Shown in pieces: positions 35,411 to 43,750 of a DNA stretch of 64,000 bases. Within the stretch, counting starts at the first letter, position 1. Every line of letters begins with the position of its first letter. Position numbers and translations under genes: made by a program. Under the pieces are notes generated by a model. That model worked only from the letters and a program-made list of their open reading frames with translations. It searched no databases and had not been told where the DNA came from. Source of the stretch: Marinoscillum sp040218045 (GTDB taxonomy: Bacteria > Bacteroidota > Bacteroidia > Cytophagales > Cyclobacteriaceae); contig JAVJQA010000019.1 of the NCBI GenBank assembly GCA_040218045.1, positions 62,001 through 126,000 on the forward strand, in the 5' to 3' direction.

Positions 35411-36553
35411 ATGAATAAACAATTACGACCTGCGCTACTTTTCCTTGCTCTTCTCATAGGGATTGGAGTAGACGCACAGCTAAAAAGCTTGCCACCTAGT
35501 GGTGCCAACCAGAAGAGTATGGTGAAGCAGTATATTGGCGGGGTTGCCTGGGTTAAAATAAATTATGGCAGTCCGGATGTTGCTGGCCGTGAAGGACAGA
35601 TATGGGGTCAGCTGGTACCTTATGGAAAATCCAACCTGGGTTTTGGTGCAAGTAGCGCTGACAACCCCTCTCCATGGAGAGCAGGAGCTAATGAGAATAC
35701 TGTTTTTGAGATTTCTCATGATGCTTTGATTCAGGGAAAAGAGCTTCCCGCAGGAAGGTATGGGTTATTTGTAGAACCTCAGGAATCAGGTCCCTGGACG
35801 GTCATTTTCAGCAAAGAAGCTGATGCATGGGGTAGTTTCTTTTATAAACCGGAAGATGAAGTTCTAGTTGTAGAAGCTACGCCAGGCGATCTGGATACTT
35901 CCGTGGAATATCTCACTTATGATTTCGTCAACAGGCTTAATGATCAGACCACAGTACAGATGAAATGGGAGAAAAAGGTGTTACCATTTACTGTCGAGAT
36001 CAAGGGAGCAAATGAGGTGACTCTGGCTGCTTTGACCAGTGAATTAAAAGATTCACCAGGATTCACATTTAGTAATTGGGTCAATGCGGCAAACTGGGCT
36101 TCAGGAGCAGGGTATCACGAAGAAGCAGAATTATGGGCGGAAAATGCAATCTCTTTGCCATTTATTGGCCAGAGGAATTTTCTAACCTTGTCAACTAAAG
36201 CGACGGTATTGAGGAATGCTGGCAAGACTGAGGAGGCGAATCAGGTAATGGACGAAGCTGTAGAACTGCCAGGTGCTCCGGCTTTTCAGGTGCATGCCTA
36301 TGGACGCCAGTTGATTGCTTCGGGCGACAAAGAAAAAGCACTTGAGATATTCAAAGTCAATCACAAAAAGAACAACGGCACATGGCCAACCTGCTATGGT
36401 CTTGCCCGAGGGTACTCAGCAGTAGGGGATTACAAAAACGCCATTAAATACCTGAAGCTGGCTAAAGCGAATGTACCAGCCAATGACACGGTAAATGGAC
36501 CGATCATTGATGCCAACATTGAAAAGCTTAAAAAAGGAGAAGATATTAACTAA
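35411..36553 (+). CDS. DUF2911-domain secreted protein with TPR-like C-terminus
   Basis: 380 residues with a signal peptide (LLFLALLIGIGVDAQ). DUF2911 spans about 20-190, with the typical VKINYGSPDVAGREGQIWGQ, PWRAGANENTVFEI and the LPAGRYGLFV strand. Residues about 210-370 form TPR-like helix pairs (EAELWAENAISLPF; LRNAGKTEEANQVMDEAVELP; EKALEIFKVN). Abundant in Bacteroidota, function unknown; likely periplasmic. It is a single-gene unit followed by a strong terminator. Confidence 0.87.
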   Translation: MNKQLRPALLFLALLIGIGVDAQLKSLPPSGANQKSMVKQYIGGVAWVKINYGSPDVAGREGQIWGQLVPYGKSNLGFGASSADNPSPWRAGANENTVFEISHDALIQGKELPAGRYGLFVEPQESGPWTVIFSKEADAWGSFFYKPEDEVLVVEATPGDLDTSVEYLTYDFVNRLNDQTTVQMKWEKKVLPFTVEIKGANEVTLAALTSELKDSPGFTFSNWVNAANWASGAGYHEEAELWAENAISLPFIGQRNFLTLSTKATVLRNAGKTEEANQVMDEAVELPGAPAFQVHAYGRQLIASGDKEKALEIFKVNHKKNNGTWPTCYGLARGYSAVGDYKNAIKYLKLAKANVPANDTVNGPIIDANIEKLKKGEDIN

Positions 36554-36557
36554 GATA

Positions 36558-36590
36558 AATCCCCGTGATGAGCGGGGATTATTTTTTCTT
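36558..36590 (+). terminator. Rho-independent terminator after the DUF2911 gene
   Basis: AATCCCCG (36558-36565) pairs with CGGGGATT (36573-36580) around a 7-nt loop, followed by an ATTTTTTCTT tract. It starts 4 bp after the stop codon. Confidence 0.93.
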
Positions 36591-36604
36591 TAAACAAATT
36601 ATAA

Positions 36605-36645
36605 ATGCAACATTATTGCATAAAAGAAAGGGAATGGTATATTTG
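36605..36645 (+). promoter_or_regulatory. Bacteroidota primary-sigma promoter with overlapping dyad
   Basis: TTG (36616-36618), exactly 19 bp, then TATATTTG (36638-36645): a full match to TTG-N19-TAnnTTTG, 21 bp before the ATG of the oxidoreductase. The dyad ATGCAA-N5-TTGCAT (36605-36621) covers the -33 box, a good place for a repressor. Confidence 0.8.
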
Positions 36646-36666
36646 TAGAAACAACACTATACAAAT

Positions 36667-37596
36667 ATGTCTGATGAAGATTATGAGGTAATTATTGTTG
36701 GAGGAAGTTATGCAGGTTTATCAGCTGCGTTGACTCTGGGACGATCACTGCGAAAGGTGCTTGTTATAGACAAAGGAGAACCTTGCAACCGATTTACTCC
36801 ACATAGCCACAACTTCCTGACAAGAGATGGACAAGCCCCAGAAGACATATCAAAACGGGCAGTATCAGATGTGCTAAAGTATGAAACTGTTCGATTAATT
36901 AATGATTATGCTGTAGAAGCAGTTGTTCTGGATCAGGGATTTTCGATTGTAACAGATTCTGGAAGTCACTATACAAGTCAGAAGTTGGTACTTGCAACCG
37001 GTCTCAAGGACATACTTCCTGAAATCAACGGATTTGCTGAATGTTGGGGTAAGTCAATAGTACATTGTCCATACTGTCATGGTTATGAAGAGAAGGGAAG
37101 GTCGACTGGTATTTTAGCAAATGGTGAAGGCGCTATGCATTATGCTCCATTAGTGAAAAACCTAACCGGTGAGCTGACTATTTTCACCAATGGCAAGGCT
37201 GAGTTTGCACAGGATGAACTTACACTACTCGGTCAAAATGAGATCACGATAGATGAAAGGCCATTGGTTTCTGTACAACAATCGAATGGCCGGATTGAAG
37301 CACTGAATTTTGACGATCGACAGCAAGTGCCACTTGAAGTGCTGTACTGTGCGGTGCCTTTTGAGATCAACGGGAGGCTTCATTCACTCCTAGACTGTGA
37401 ATTAGATGAAAGAGGTCTGATAAAGGTAGATTTCGCTCAAAAAACCAATGTTAAAGACGTCTTTGCCTGTGGTGACAATTCAGGAATGCGGTCCTTGTCA
37501 AAGGCAATAGCTGCAGGCACCATGGTTGGCGCCATGATCAACTTTGAATTGGCAAATGCCAAATTTCAGTTTCCTGATAAAGTGCTAGGAGACTAG
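36667..37596 (+). CDS. Thioredoxin-reductase-like FAD/NAD(P) disulfide oxidoreductase
   Basis: 309 residues, close to the TrxB fold. FAD-binding GGSYAGLSAALTLGR (about 12-26); redox-active CPYC near residues 139-142 (VHCPYCHGYEEKG), differing from the CATC of classical TrxB; and the second FAD motif VFACGDNSGMRSLSKAIAAG (about 267-286). It lacks some residues of the NADPH domain consensus (GGG/GxGxxA is replaced by ILANGEGAMHYAP). Resembles the low-molecular-weight-thiol or monothiol-linked TrxB paralogues; substrate unknown. The 3' end overlaps the convergent gene by 12 bp. Confidence 0.88.
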   Translation: MSDEDYEVIIVGGSYAGLSAALTLGRSLRKVLVIDKGEPCNRFTPHSHNFLTRDGQAPEDISKRAVSDVLKYETVRLINDYAVEAVVLDQGFSIVTDSGSHYTSQKLVLATGLKDILPEINGFAECWGKSIVHCPYCHGYEEKGRSTGILANGEGAMHYAPLVKNLTGELTIFTNGKAEFAQDELTLLGQNEITIDERPLVSVQQSNGRIEALNFDDRQQVPLEVLYCAVPFEINGRLHSLLDCELDERGLIKVDFAQKTNVKDVFACGDNSGMRSLSKAIAAGTMVGAMINFELANAKFQFPDKVLGD

Positions 37597-37938
37597 ATAG
37601 TCTTTAGCACTTTCCTCATTGTCAAAGGGTTTCATTGCTCCTCCGAGAATTCTATTATAACCAAGAAGAAGAACTTTCTTCGCTCCGGTAATTCCAACAA
37701 TCGCTGCCTTGGTTGGGATGTGACGGGTTGCTTTGCCAAGTTCCCTTATGTATGTTGTAAACTTGGTAGTAGCAAATGCTTCTGAGATGTTGACCAACCT
37801 TAAATGTGCTTTGTTCTCAGCCAAAAGAAGCTTCTTCAGGGACTCAGCGGTCTCCAGCATTTCGTCCTCAGTTTGGCCTCTATAATCTTTGTAGATAATT
37901 TCCTTCCCGGCATGATGATTTTTTTTAACTCCTGACAT
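37585..37938 (-). CDS. STAS/SpoIIAA-like small protein
   Basis: About 117 residues from the ATG at 37938 (five codons of upstream extension are open). The core alternates strands and helices: KEIIYKDYRGQTEDEMLETAESLKKLLL, LRLVNISEAFATTKFTTYIRELG, AAIVGITGAKKVLLLGYNRILGG, MKPFDNEESAKDYLV. This matches the STAS-like family of SEC14/SpoIIAA-like proteins in Bacteroidota. It probably binds a lipid or a partner protein; no phosphorylated Ser can be assigned. The 3' end overlaps the oxidoreductase by 12 bp on the opposite strand. Confidence 0.7.
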   Translation of the reverse strand: MSGVKKNHHAGKEIIYKDYRGQTEDEMLETAESLKKLLLAENKAHLRLVNISEAFATTKFTTYIRELGKATRHIPTKAAIVGITGAKKVLLLGYNRILGGAMKPFDNEESAKDYLVS

Positions 37939-38057
37939 GGATTGGTGGTGCAATTGGGTTGTTCGTAAAACCAGTTTGAAACTAAGAGTTTAGAAGTAAT
38001 TATTCAAATGACTGATCGTGATTTTTTTATCTGTGATGGTTGAGGATGCAAAGCGTG

Positions 38058-38912
38058 TTATAAATAAAGGTGACCATAGGATGGTATTTTTACAAACTCC
38101 ACACCAAGAGTTTGAAGAAGGTTCTTAACATCTGGTTTCGGTGGATTGACATACACGTAACAGATATCTATGCCTTTGCCAGGATGAAAGTCTCGGTAAT
38201 ATCTTTTACGCTCTATCAGTAGCCAACGCAGAAACGTTTCATGTACTCCAAAACCGAATCCAATTATGATTATGGGCATGTTGAACCATATGTCCAGCCA
38301 GGTATTGGAGCCATTCCAGTAATCACGATGTTTCTTTCTGGAGATGCGGTTTCTTCCATGGTGAAGAAGTTTTCTTGCACGCTCCACACTGCCCATATAA
38401 TCAGCCAAACCAAGCCGGATTGAATCTCTATAGTTTACATCGCCATGTACCTTCCAGATCCCAAAGCCTTCCGTTGGTCTCCCGATCGCTGTATGTGCAT
38501 AGTAAGATTTCCACGGATAGTATCGGGTAAAATCTCGTGAATCAATGTGTTTGATTCGGGCATCTATGGATGACTCAAACGCTGCATCGAAATTGGTAGT
38601 AAGTACCGGGGATTCGGTGGTAATGGCCAGGTTCATCAGGTTTTGGTGAACAGAAAGGTCGTCTTTCTTTTTCAGAGCCAGTTGTTTGATGATCCGGGTT
38701 TTAATACCTTGAGGATTGTTGGAAGCTAACTCTACCAGGTCATAAACTTCCGTATAGGTCAAACCCTCCAAAGCAAACTCAACTGGCCCATCTCCGGCAG
38801 TCTTTAGTAAGTTTGTCCATGAAGGCATGATATCACTATACAGGTTTGGGCCATTCCCAATGAGGAAGGCAGCTTTTTCATACCTGTTCCTAATGGTCTT
38901 GAGTTTCGTCAT
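38058..38912 (-). CDS. Solitary SIR2-like domain protein (possible defence NADase)
   Basis: 284 residues. Rossmann-like SIR2 motifs in the right order: nucleotide loop FLIGNGPNLYSD (about 17-28, replacing GAGxS), LTTNFDAAFE (about 104-113, the TNFD signature), GIWKVHGDVN (catalytic-type His, about 152-161), and GFGFGVHETFLRWLL (about 218-232). No zinc-binding Cys quartet is present, so it is not a classical deacetylase. Stand-alone SIR2-like proteins of this length are often abortive-infection NADases, but housekeeping forms exist and no second defence gene is next to it. Preceded by the remnant of a VOC gene whose promoter may drive it. Confidence 0.78.
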   Translation of the reverse strand: MTKLKTIRNRYEKAAFLIGNGPNLYSDIMPSWTNLLKTAGDGPVEFALEGLTYTEVYDLVELASNNPQGIKTRIIKQLALKKKDDLSVHQNLMNLAITTESPVLTTNFDAAFESSIDARIKHIDSRDFTRYYPWKSYYAHTAIGRPTEGFGIWKVHGDVNYRDSIRLGLADYMGSVERARKLLHHGRNRISRKKHRDYWNGSNTWLDIWFNMPIIIIGFGFGVHETFLRWLLIERKRYYRDFHPGKGIDICYVYVNPPKPDVKNLLQTLGVEFVKIPSYGHLYL

Positions 38913-38914
38913 GT

Positions 38915-39133
38915 CTATAGGTTGGTCAAAGACATGAAATTAACATTTTTATATTTAGGGTCTGCTGAGAAAGTCAGAGGTGAATTCAGGTTCAATGCCT
39001 CTCCATCCATTCCTGAAGAAACACGGACAACTTCAGAGTTTTTAAAAATGGAAGTATAATATTTTGCCGCTTCTTCTGCTTGACCATTAAATCATAAAAA
39101 GGGAGTGATCTTTTGTCCTGGATTGATTTTCAT
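38915..39133 (-). pseudogene. Truncated VOC (PhnB-like) gene remnant
   Basis: From the ATG at 39133 the frame reads MKINPGQKITPFL, stop, FNGQAEEAAKYYTSIFKNSE and on for 73 codons, ending at 38915 just in front of the SIR2-like gene. The pattern QKITPFL-W-F-x-GQAEEAA-x-x-YTSIFKNS is the N-terminal signature of PhnB-type VOC proteins; the missing residue is the conserved Trp, TGG to TGA. The rest of the domain (about half) is absent. It retains a promoter-like region (39145-39152) and the motif at 39184-39211. Confidence 0.78.
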
Positions 39134-39144
39134 GACTTTTTTAT

Positions 39145-39211
39145 CAAAATTAGAACTGAAAAATCATAAAGAACGTGTGTGTAAACGGCACAATTAGGGG
39201 GTGATACCGAC
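39145..39211 (-). promoter_or_regulatory. -7 box and shared upstream motif in front of the dead VOC gene
   Basis: On the minus strand TAATTTTG (39145-39152) fits the -7 box. Thirty-one bp further upstream is the motif whose plus-strand parts are AACGGCA (39184-39190), GGGGGTGAT (39197-39205) and CCG. The same motif lies before the VOC gene at 43747-44139 with almost the same spacing. Confidence 0.6.
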
Positions 39212-39222
39212 AGGTCAAATAG

Positions 39223-39849
39223 CTATTCATTTAATCTGAAAATGTAACTCAGCGAATCTGATTCAGTGTAGTTGTAATTGGTATGAAAAAGCGACTGGTA
39301 CCTGTTTAGGTTTTTGAACGATTTAATAATGCCCTTGGAGGGATCACTTGACAAAATGCTGACACCCTGTGGGCCTTTTATGTAATCTTTATAGTTGTCT
39401 AGGCTATTCATTTCCGGTGTATATCCTGCTAAAAATAGCGTCTTGGCCATTTGCATGGTTTCTGTTGCAGCTTTTTCTTCTTTGGTAGGTTCTACTCTTG
39501 ACTCTAGTATCTCCTGTTTGAACTGTGCTTCTGAGGGCAACAGGCCAATGATCACTTCATTGAGCAGAACATCACTGGGCTTCAGAAAAATATTCATGGA
39601 ATCCGATGTGACGATGGCCCTGAATGGTTCAAAGTTGACATGCGTGATTAAAAGTGTATCTCCTACATTGACGGGCATTCTGAATTTGCCCTCCAGGTTG
39701 GAAGTGGTGCCAAGTGTAGCAGAGATAATGTGCGCAAACGGAATGGGTTCTCTGGATTGTAAGTCAATCACCTGCCCAACAGTAATTTCCTGACCAAAGG
39801 AAACGCCCAATGTAATGACAAAAACGGAGACAAGTATTGTGTATCGCAT
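39223..39849 (-). CDS. CarboxypepD_reg-like domain secreted protein
   Basis: 208 residues with a signal peptide (ILVSVFVITLGVSFG). Residues 22-95 form a carboxypeptidase-regulatory-like Greek-key domain (VIDLQSREPIPFAHIISATLGTTSNLEGKFRM, then the DTLLITHVNFE and IFLKPSD-LLNEVII endings). The C-terminal half is charged and helical with unknown role. In TonB receptors this domain precedes the plug, but here it is free. Function unknown; periplasmic. No clear operon partner. Confidence 0.8.
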   Translation of the reverse strand: MRYTILVSVFVITLGVSFGQEITVGQVIDLQSREPIPFAHIISATLGTTSNLEGKFRMPVNVGDTLLITHVNFEPFRAIVTSDSMNIFLKPSDVLLNEVIIGLLPSEAQFKQEILESRVEPTKEEKAATETMQMAKTLFLAGYTPEMNSLDNYKDYIKGPQGVSILSSDPSKGIIKSFKNLNRYQSLFHTNYNYTESDSLSYIFRLNE

Positions 39850-40034
39850 GTCTGTTGGTAGAGGTGTTTAAGTTAAAACGCCCTGAGTGCTAATTGTGTT
39901 TTAAGAGTGGTGTTTCCAGTCCGAGTATTCCATTTAAGGGTTTGTTATGTTTGAAATTAAAAAACCTAAAGTGGAGATTAATTAATCCATACCTATTAAT
40001 TTGAACATTTTAACTCACTAAACCTAAATAACCA

Positions 40035-40415
40035 ATGGCAGACATTAATGTAACCGTTACTGTAGACACGCAAAACATCAATTCAGGCAATTTACAAACC
40101 ACCGTGGTATTGACCGACGATCATGGCGATTCCGATGACACTCCTGGGGATAGCGAGACTTTCGATATCCATGCGACTCAGGGGCAAACAATCGGCTTTA
40201 CCATCGTTGCTCTGGGTGACATTGGCACGGTAAGCCTGGTTTCTTTTGCACAGGAGAGTGGTGTAGCTGCTTTTTCAGATTTGCCATCTTCTGGGAATGG
40301 GTTTGTTGGAACGGTCTCTTCTACGATAACAGGCTCTGAACAGTTTGGTATTACTTTTTTAAGTAATGGTACTCAGTATACTTTGGATCCTATATTGAAG
40401 GCAGATCAAGGATGA
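40035..40415 (+). CDS. Small beta-rich cytosolic protein coupled to a histidine kinase
   Basis: 126 residues, no signal peptide and no TM helix. Thr/Val/Ser-rich alternating strands (INVTVTVDTQNINSGNLQTTVVLTDD...) with an acidic insert DHGDSDDTPGDSE and a final YTLDPILK strand, suggesting an immunoglobulin-like or AidA/PixA-like sandwich; this is a weak structural guess. Its stop overlaps the start of the following histidine kinase (ATGA), so the two are translated together. It may be the kinase's ligand or regulator. Confidence 0.6.
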   Translation: MADINVTVTVDTQNINSGNLQTTVVLTDDHGDSDDTPGDSETFDIHATQGQTIGFTIVALGDIGTVSLVSFAQESGVAAFSDLPSSGNGFVGTVSSTITGSEQFGITFLSNGTQYTLDPILKADQG

Positions 40416-42310
40416 TTAAGAAGCATCTAAGCGGAATGGTTTTATATGCCATTCTGCTACTTATTGTTGGGGTCGGCAATTCACAAAATAAAGACAAGGC
40501 TGACAGTTTAAGAGAACTATTACCTCAAATGGAGTTGGATACCAACAAGCTCTATGTTCTTTATAAATTGACCACTTTTTCATCTGATCCTAACAATATC
40601 CTTGAATATGCTAATCAACTAAAGGCCGGATCATTAGAGTTGGGGAGTATTAAATATGAGGTCTTAGCCAATCATCATATTGGTGTTGGCAAACGAATGA
40701 AAGGTGAGACCGAAGTGGCGCTTAAATATTTATTTGAAGCTGCAACAAAATCCCAAGAACGTGGGCTTTCGGTTACTTTAACGAAAACTTTTTTAGAGAT
40801 AGCGGGTACGTATATGCTGAATGAGGATAAGAAAAATGCTCTAATGTATTATACAAAAGCAATTGAAATTTTAAGAAATACGAATGATAATCAGACTTTG
40901 GCAATAACACTTCTCAATACAGGCTACAGCTACTACCAAATAAACTCCCTGGACACTGCCCTTTCCTACTACAACGAAGCAGAACCGATTTTTGAAGAGA
41001 TTGACCTGGAGATAGGCAAAGCCTACACCATCGGAAACCGTGCATTGGTTTTTTGGAAGCAGGGAAACGCAGAAAAGGCCATTGAAGACCTTAACCTGGC
41101 TATCGGAATGCTGGAACCACTGGGGGATCAGTTTGGAATGGCCGACTACTACAACCAGTTGGGAAGTATCTATCTGGAGATGGATGATCATGTAAACGCC
41201 TTAACCAACACAGAAAAAGGGCTGGAAATGGCCATGGCTGTGGACCTTAAAGAGCAGATACGTGATGCATCACGACTTCTGGCTCAGCTTTATGAAGAGA
41301 AGGGTGATTACCCCAAAGCATTTGACTACCAGTCGCGATTTATCGCCTACAAAGACAGCATCCAGGATGAAGAAACTACCAGGCGGCTTGCTGATCTGCG
41401 CACAGAGTTTGAAGTAGGTCAGAAGGAAGCTGAACTTGAGGTGATATCAGCTGAAAAGCGTACCCAGCAGATCTTATCTGTCGGACTTGGTGTCATCCTT
41501 CTGCTCACCGGAGTATTTGCAGTAGTCACCTATAAGAACTTTGTGACCAAAAAGAGGATCAACAGCCAGCTGGAAGAACAAGCGGTTGTTTTAGAAGAAC
41601 AGAAAGAAGAGCTCGTGAAGCTGAACAAAACAAAGGATAAATTCTTCTCAATCATATCGCATGATTTGCGTGGTCCAATCACCTCCTTCTTTGGCATATC
41701 ACCGATCATTAAGTCATTTGTCAAGTCAAAAAAGACCGATGACCTGCTCGAGATTGCTGAAGATATTGATAAGTCAGTTCGTCAGCTCTCGGATTTACTT
41801 GATAACCTGTTGAGCTGGGCTACACAGCAGCAAGCACAAATCCCCTTCAACCCGAAAGAACTGGACATTCATCACATGGCGAACAGGGTAAAACAAAACC
41901 TTCAAAATGTGGCCAGTGGTAAGGGGATTGAATTGACCGTAGAGGTGTCTGAGCACCTAAGAGCATTTGCTGACCGCAACATTGCAGAAACAATAGTTCG
42001 AAATTTGACTTCAAATGCATTGAAATTTACTCCAAACGGAGGAAGAGTGACAATTGGTGCGCAGCAGAATGGTTCAATGATGGAGGTTTTCGTGAAAGAC
42101 ACTGGCGTAGGGATCCCTGAGGAGGTAATGAAAACAATGTTTGAGTTGACCAGTGCCCAAAGTACCTATGGGACCGATGGAGAACGAGGGCTTGGTTTGG
42201 GACTCCAGTTGGTTCAGGAGTTTACACAACTCAATGGAGGCCAACTCCATGTGGACAGCAAGGTTGGAGCAGGAACCACTTTTACTTTTTCACTTCCCAA
42301 AATGGCATAA
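40412..42310 (+). CDS. TPR-containing sensor histidine kinase
   Basis: 632 residues. Signal-like hydrophobic start, then TPR repeats (about 30-310; ALTNTEKGLEMAMAV, KAIEDLNLAIGMLEP), a TM helix (ILSVGLGVILLLTGVFAVVTY, about 350-370), a coiled coil (EEQAVVLEEQKEELVKLNKTKDKF), the HisKA box FFSIISHDLRGPIT (His about 416), and the HATPase: N-box IVRNLTSNALKFTPNGG, G1 DTGVGIPEEV, G2 GLGLGLQLV. This is a common Bacteroidota class with a periplasmic TPR sensor. No response regulator is adjacent, so its partner lies elsewhere. Preceded by and coupled to a small beta-rich protein. Confidence 0.92.
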   Translation: MIKKHLSGMVLYAILLLIVGVGNSQNKDKADSLRELLPQMELDTNKLYVLYKLTTFSSDPNNILEYANQLKAGSLELGSIKYEVLANHHIGVGKRMKGETEVALKYLFEAATKSQERGLSVTLTKTFLEIAGTYMLNEDKKNALMYYTKAIEILRNTNDNQTLAITLLNTGYSYYQINSLDTALSYYNEAEPIFEEIDLEIGKAYTIGNRALVFWKQGNAEKAIEDLNLAIGMLEPLGDQFGMADYYNQLGSIYLEMDDHVNALTNTEKGLEMAMAVDLKEQIRDASRLLAQLYEEKGDYPKAFDYQSRFIAYKDSIQDEETTRRLADLRTEFEVGQKEAELEVISAEKRTQQILSVGLGVILLLTGVFAVVTYKNFVTKKRINSQLEEQAVVLEEQKEELVKLNKTKDKFFSIISHDLRGPITSFFGISPIIKSFVKSKKTDDLLEIAEDIDKSVRQLSDLLDNLLSWATQQQAQIPFNPKELDIHHMANRVKQNLQNVASGKGIELTVEVSEHLRAFADRNIAETIVRNLTSNALKFTPNGGRVTIGAQQNGSMMEVFVKDTGVGIPEEVMKTMFELTSAQSTYGTDGERGLGLGLQLVQEFTQLNGGQLHVDSKVGAGTTFTFSLPKMA

Positions 42311-42319
42311 AAAAGGTGG

Positions 42320-42877
42320 CTATACAGCCACCTCTTCATCGATGTAGTTTACCTGATGATGGAGTAGGGACACCCCATTGTCATAGGTCACATGACAAAC
42401 TTCCTTCAATTCAAGATGTGCACATGTGTTGCCAAACAAGGAAATCCCAGTACCATAGATTATTGGGTTTTGTTTCAGGATCACCTCGTCTATCAGCCTG
42501 TGCTGCAGTAGGAACCCTGCGAACTTACCACCGCCACATAAGTATATGGGTGAACCTGTGGTTTCCTTCAGGTCCTGAATGTATGCCAACTGGTCTTCAC
42601 TAACCACCTTCACCTGCTCATGCGGATCTTCAAAATTTAGCTTACTGGAGAAAATATGATGCGTCATGTGTGGATAAGCCGGCTGACCTGGTTTTAGACC
42701 ATACTGATAACCATATTCATAGGTTTTTCTACCCATGATGGTATCGTCATAGTCTTTAAGTGCATTGAGGTAGTCTGTTACATGTTCACCCTCATCACTA
42801 AATCCTGGGGTTGAACCGTCTTTTTTGGCAATGAAGCCGTCTAGCGTAACTGCTACGTGATATATAATTGGTCTCAT
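42320..42877 (-). CDS. Dihydrofolate-reductase-like (RibD C-terminal) protein
   Basis: 185 residues of the RibD_C/DHFR-like fold: IIYHVAVTLDGFIAKKDGS at the N-terminus, DTIMGRKTYEYGY near 50, and the strand IYLCGGGKFAGFLLQHRLIDEVILKQNP near 118-145. Small stand-alone members are YyaP/YwjB-type reductases of unknown substrate. It faces the histidine-kinase gene convergently with a gap of 9 bp. Confidence 0.88.
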   Translation of the reverse strand: MRPIIYHVAVTLDGFIAKKDGSTPGFSDEGEHVTDYLNALKDYDDTIMGRKTYEYGYQYGLKPGQPAYPHMTHHIFSSKLNFEDPHEQVKVVSEDQLAYIQDLKETTGSPIYLCGGGKFAGFLLQHRLIDEVILKQNPIIYGTGISLFGNTCAHLELKEVCHVTYDNGVSLLHHQVNYIDEEVAV

Positions 42878-43130
42878 TTAAGAATCGATTTTATATAAAA
42901 AAATGAATGTAGGTGGCGTTTTACGCCTTGGTAAAATCAATTAAATGAATCATGGGCTTAAGAATTTATGATTGATTAAATAATAAGTAAACATCAAGTT
43001 GTAGGGCAACTTGCTGATCAGATTTTTATCTGAAAGTATCAGAACAATTCTGGAGCTGGACTCCGGTTGGATGTTGAAATTAAACAATCATAATGATAAA
43101 GTTAAGTCAAACGAATTGATCACCAACTAT
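42878..43130. other. Intergenic spacer of 253 bp, nothing firm
   Basis: Contains only a short hairpin, AAGTTG-TAGGG-CAACTT (near 42998-43014), and A/T-rich sequence. No ORF or promoter match is convincing. It separates the DHFR-like gene from the DUF1801 gene upstream on the same strand. Confidence 0.5.
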
Positions 43131-43472
43131 TTATTCAAGGTTTTCCTCAAGCCGGTATTTAACGATCCTTTGAATGAGATCGATTGGTAGTGTGTCTTTA
43201 TATGGAAATTGAACAGAACCCTTAGCGCCTTTATACGTGGCTAACTCTTCGCTAAATGCCTTAATTCCGGAAGGTGCCGGGTAAAACCCTATGTGGTTCT
43301 TAAATCCACCAAAATGCACAAGGTTCCCATTGATTTGGTAAGTGGGAATCCCATAATTCATCACTTCCTTTACATTGCTTGGAAGCACACTTTTGATTGC
43401 AGTCCGGATAGCTTCAAGTTTGGCTTGTATTGCAGGTTCAAAGGTTTGGATATATTCATCTACTGCATTCAT
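43131..43472 (-). CDS. DUF1801 (YdhG-like) protein
   Basis: 113 residues with the DUF1801 core: VDEYIQTFEPAIQAKLEAIRTAIKSVLP, then MNYGIPTYQINGNLVHFGGFKNHIGFYPAP, ending with PYKDTLPIDLIQRIVKYRLEE. Members are small soluble proteins, some described as iron chaperone-like, with no proven activity. Its start overlaps the upstream gene's stop (TAATG), so it is the last gene of a three-gene operon with an alphaCTD-like protein and a VOC protein. Confidence 0.88.
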   Translation of the reverse strand: MNAVDEYIQTFEPAIQAKLEAIRTAIKSVLPSNVKEVMNYGIPTYQINGNLVHFGGFKNHIGFYPAPSGIKAFSEELATYKGAKGSVQFPYKDTLPIDLIQRIVKYRLEENLE

Positions 43473-43750
43473 TATGATTTATAGGTTATGTTGGATTTAT
43501 TCATTTCACTTCTAAGTGTATCCAGTGCATTCCTGCCGATTCCATGGAGGTTACTGATCTTTTCTTCTGAGTAATTGGCGAGCAATTCTATAGTTGTTAT
43601 TCCTTCTCTCATCAATGCTCTGCGTGCAGGAGCAGATAGTTTCCCGAGGAAATTGTCAGGTTTATCTTCATTCGCACAGATAGGACACACAGGGCAGTCT
43701 GAGCTTTTGTAGTACCTATGACCCTCTTCACAAGTCCGAAGTGTTTTCAT
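43472..43750 (-). CDS. Zinc-ribbon plus RNA polymerase alpha C-terminal-domain-like mini protein
   Basis: 92 residues. N-terminus: C7, then H11 and two CxxC pairs in DCPVCPICANED, a small zinc ribbon. Residues about 34-85 match the RpoA C-terminal domain (LSAPARRALMREGITTIELLANYSEEKISNLHGIGRNALDTLRSEM), with the helix-hairpin-helix GIG loop that contacts DNA. In RpoA this domain binds UP elements and activators; a free copy might titrate or recruit regulators. Flanked by overlapping starts and stops on both sides (ATGA and TAATG), so it is translated with VOC and DUF1801. Confidence 0.85.
   Translation of the reverse strand: MKTLRTCEEGHRYYKSSDCPVCPICANEDKPDNFLGKLSAPARRALMREGITTIELLANYSEEKISNLHGIGRNALDTLRSEMNKSNITYKS

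Noticed and set aside
42316..42603. 95-codon ORF on the plus strand
   Set aside because: Fully antisense to the DHFR-like gene, whose motifs are clear.
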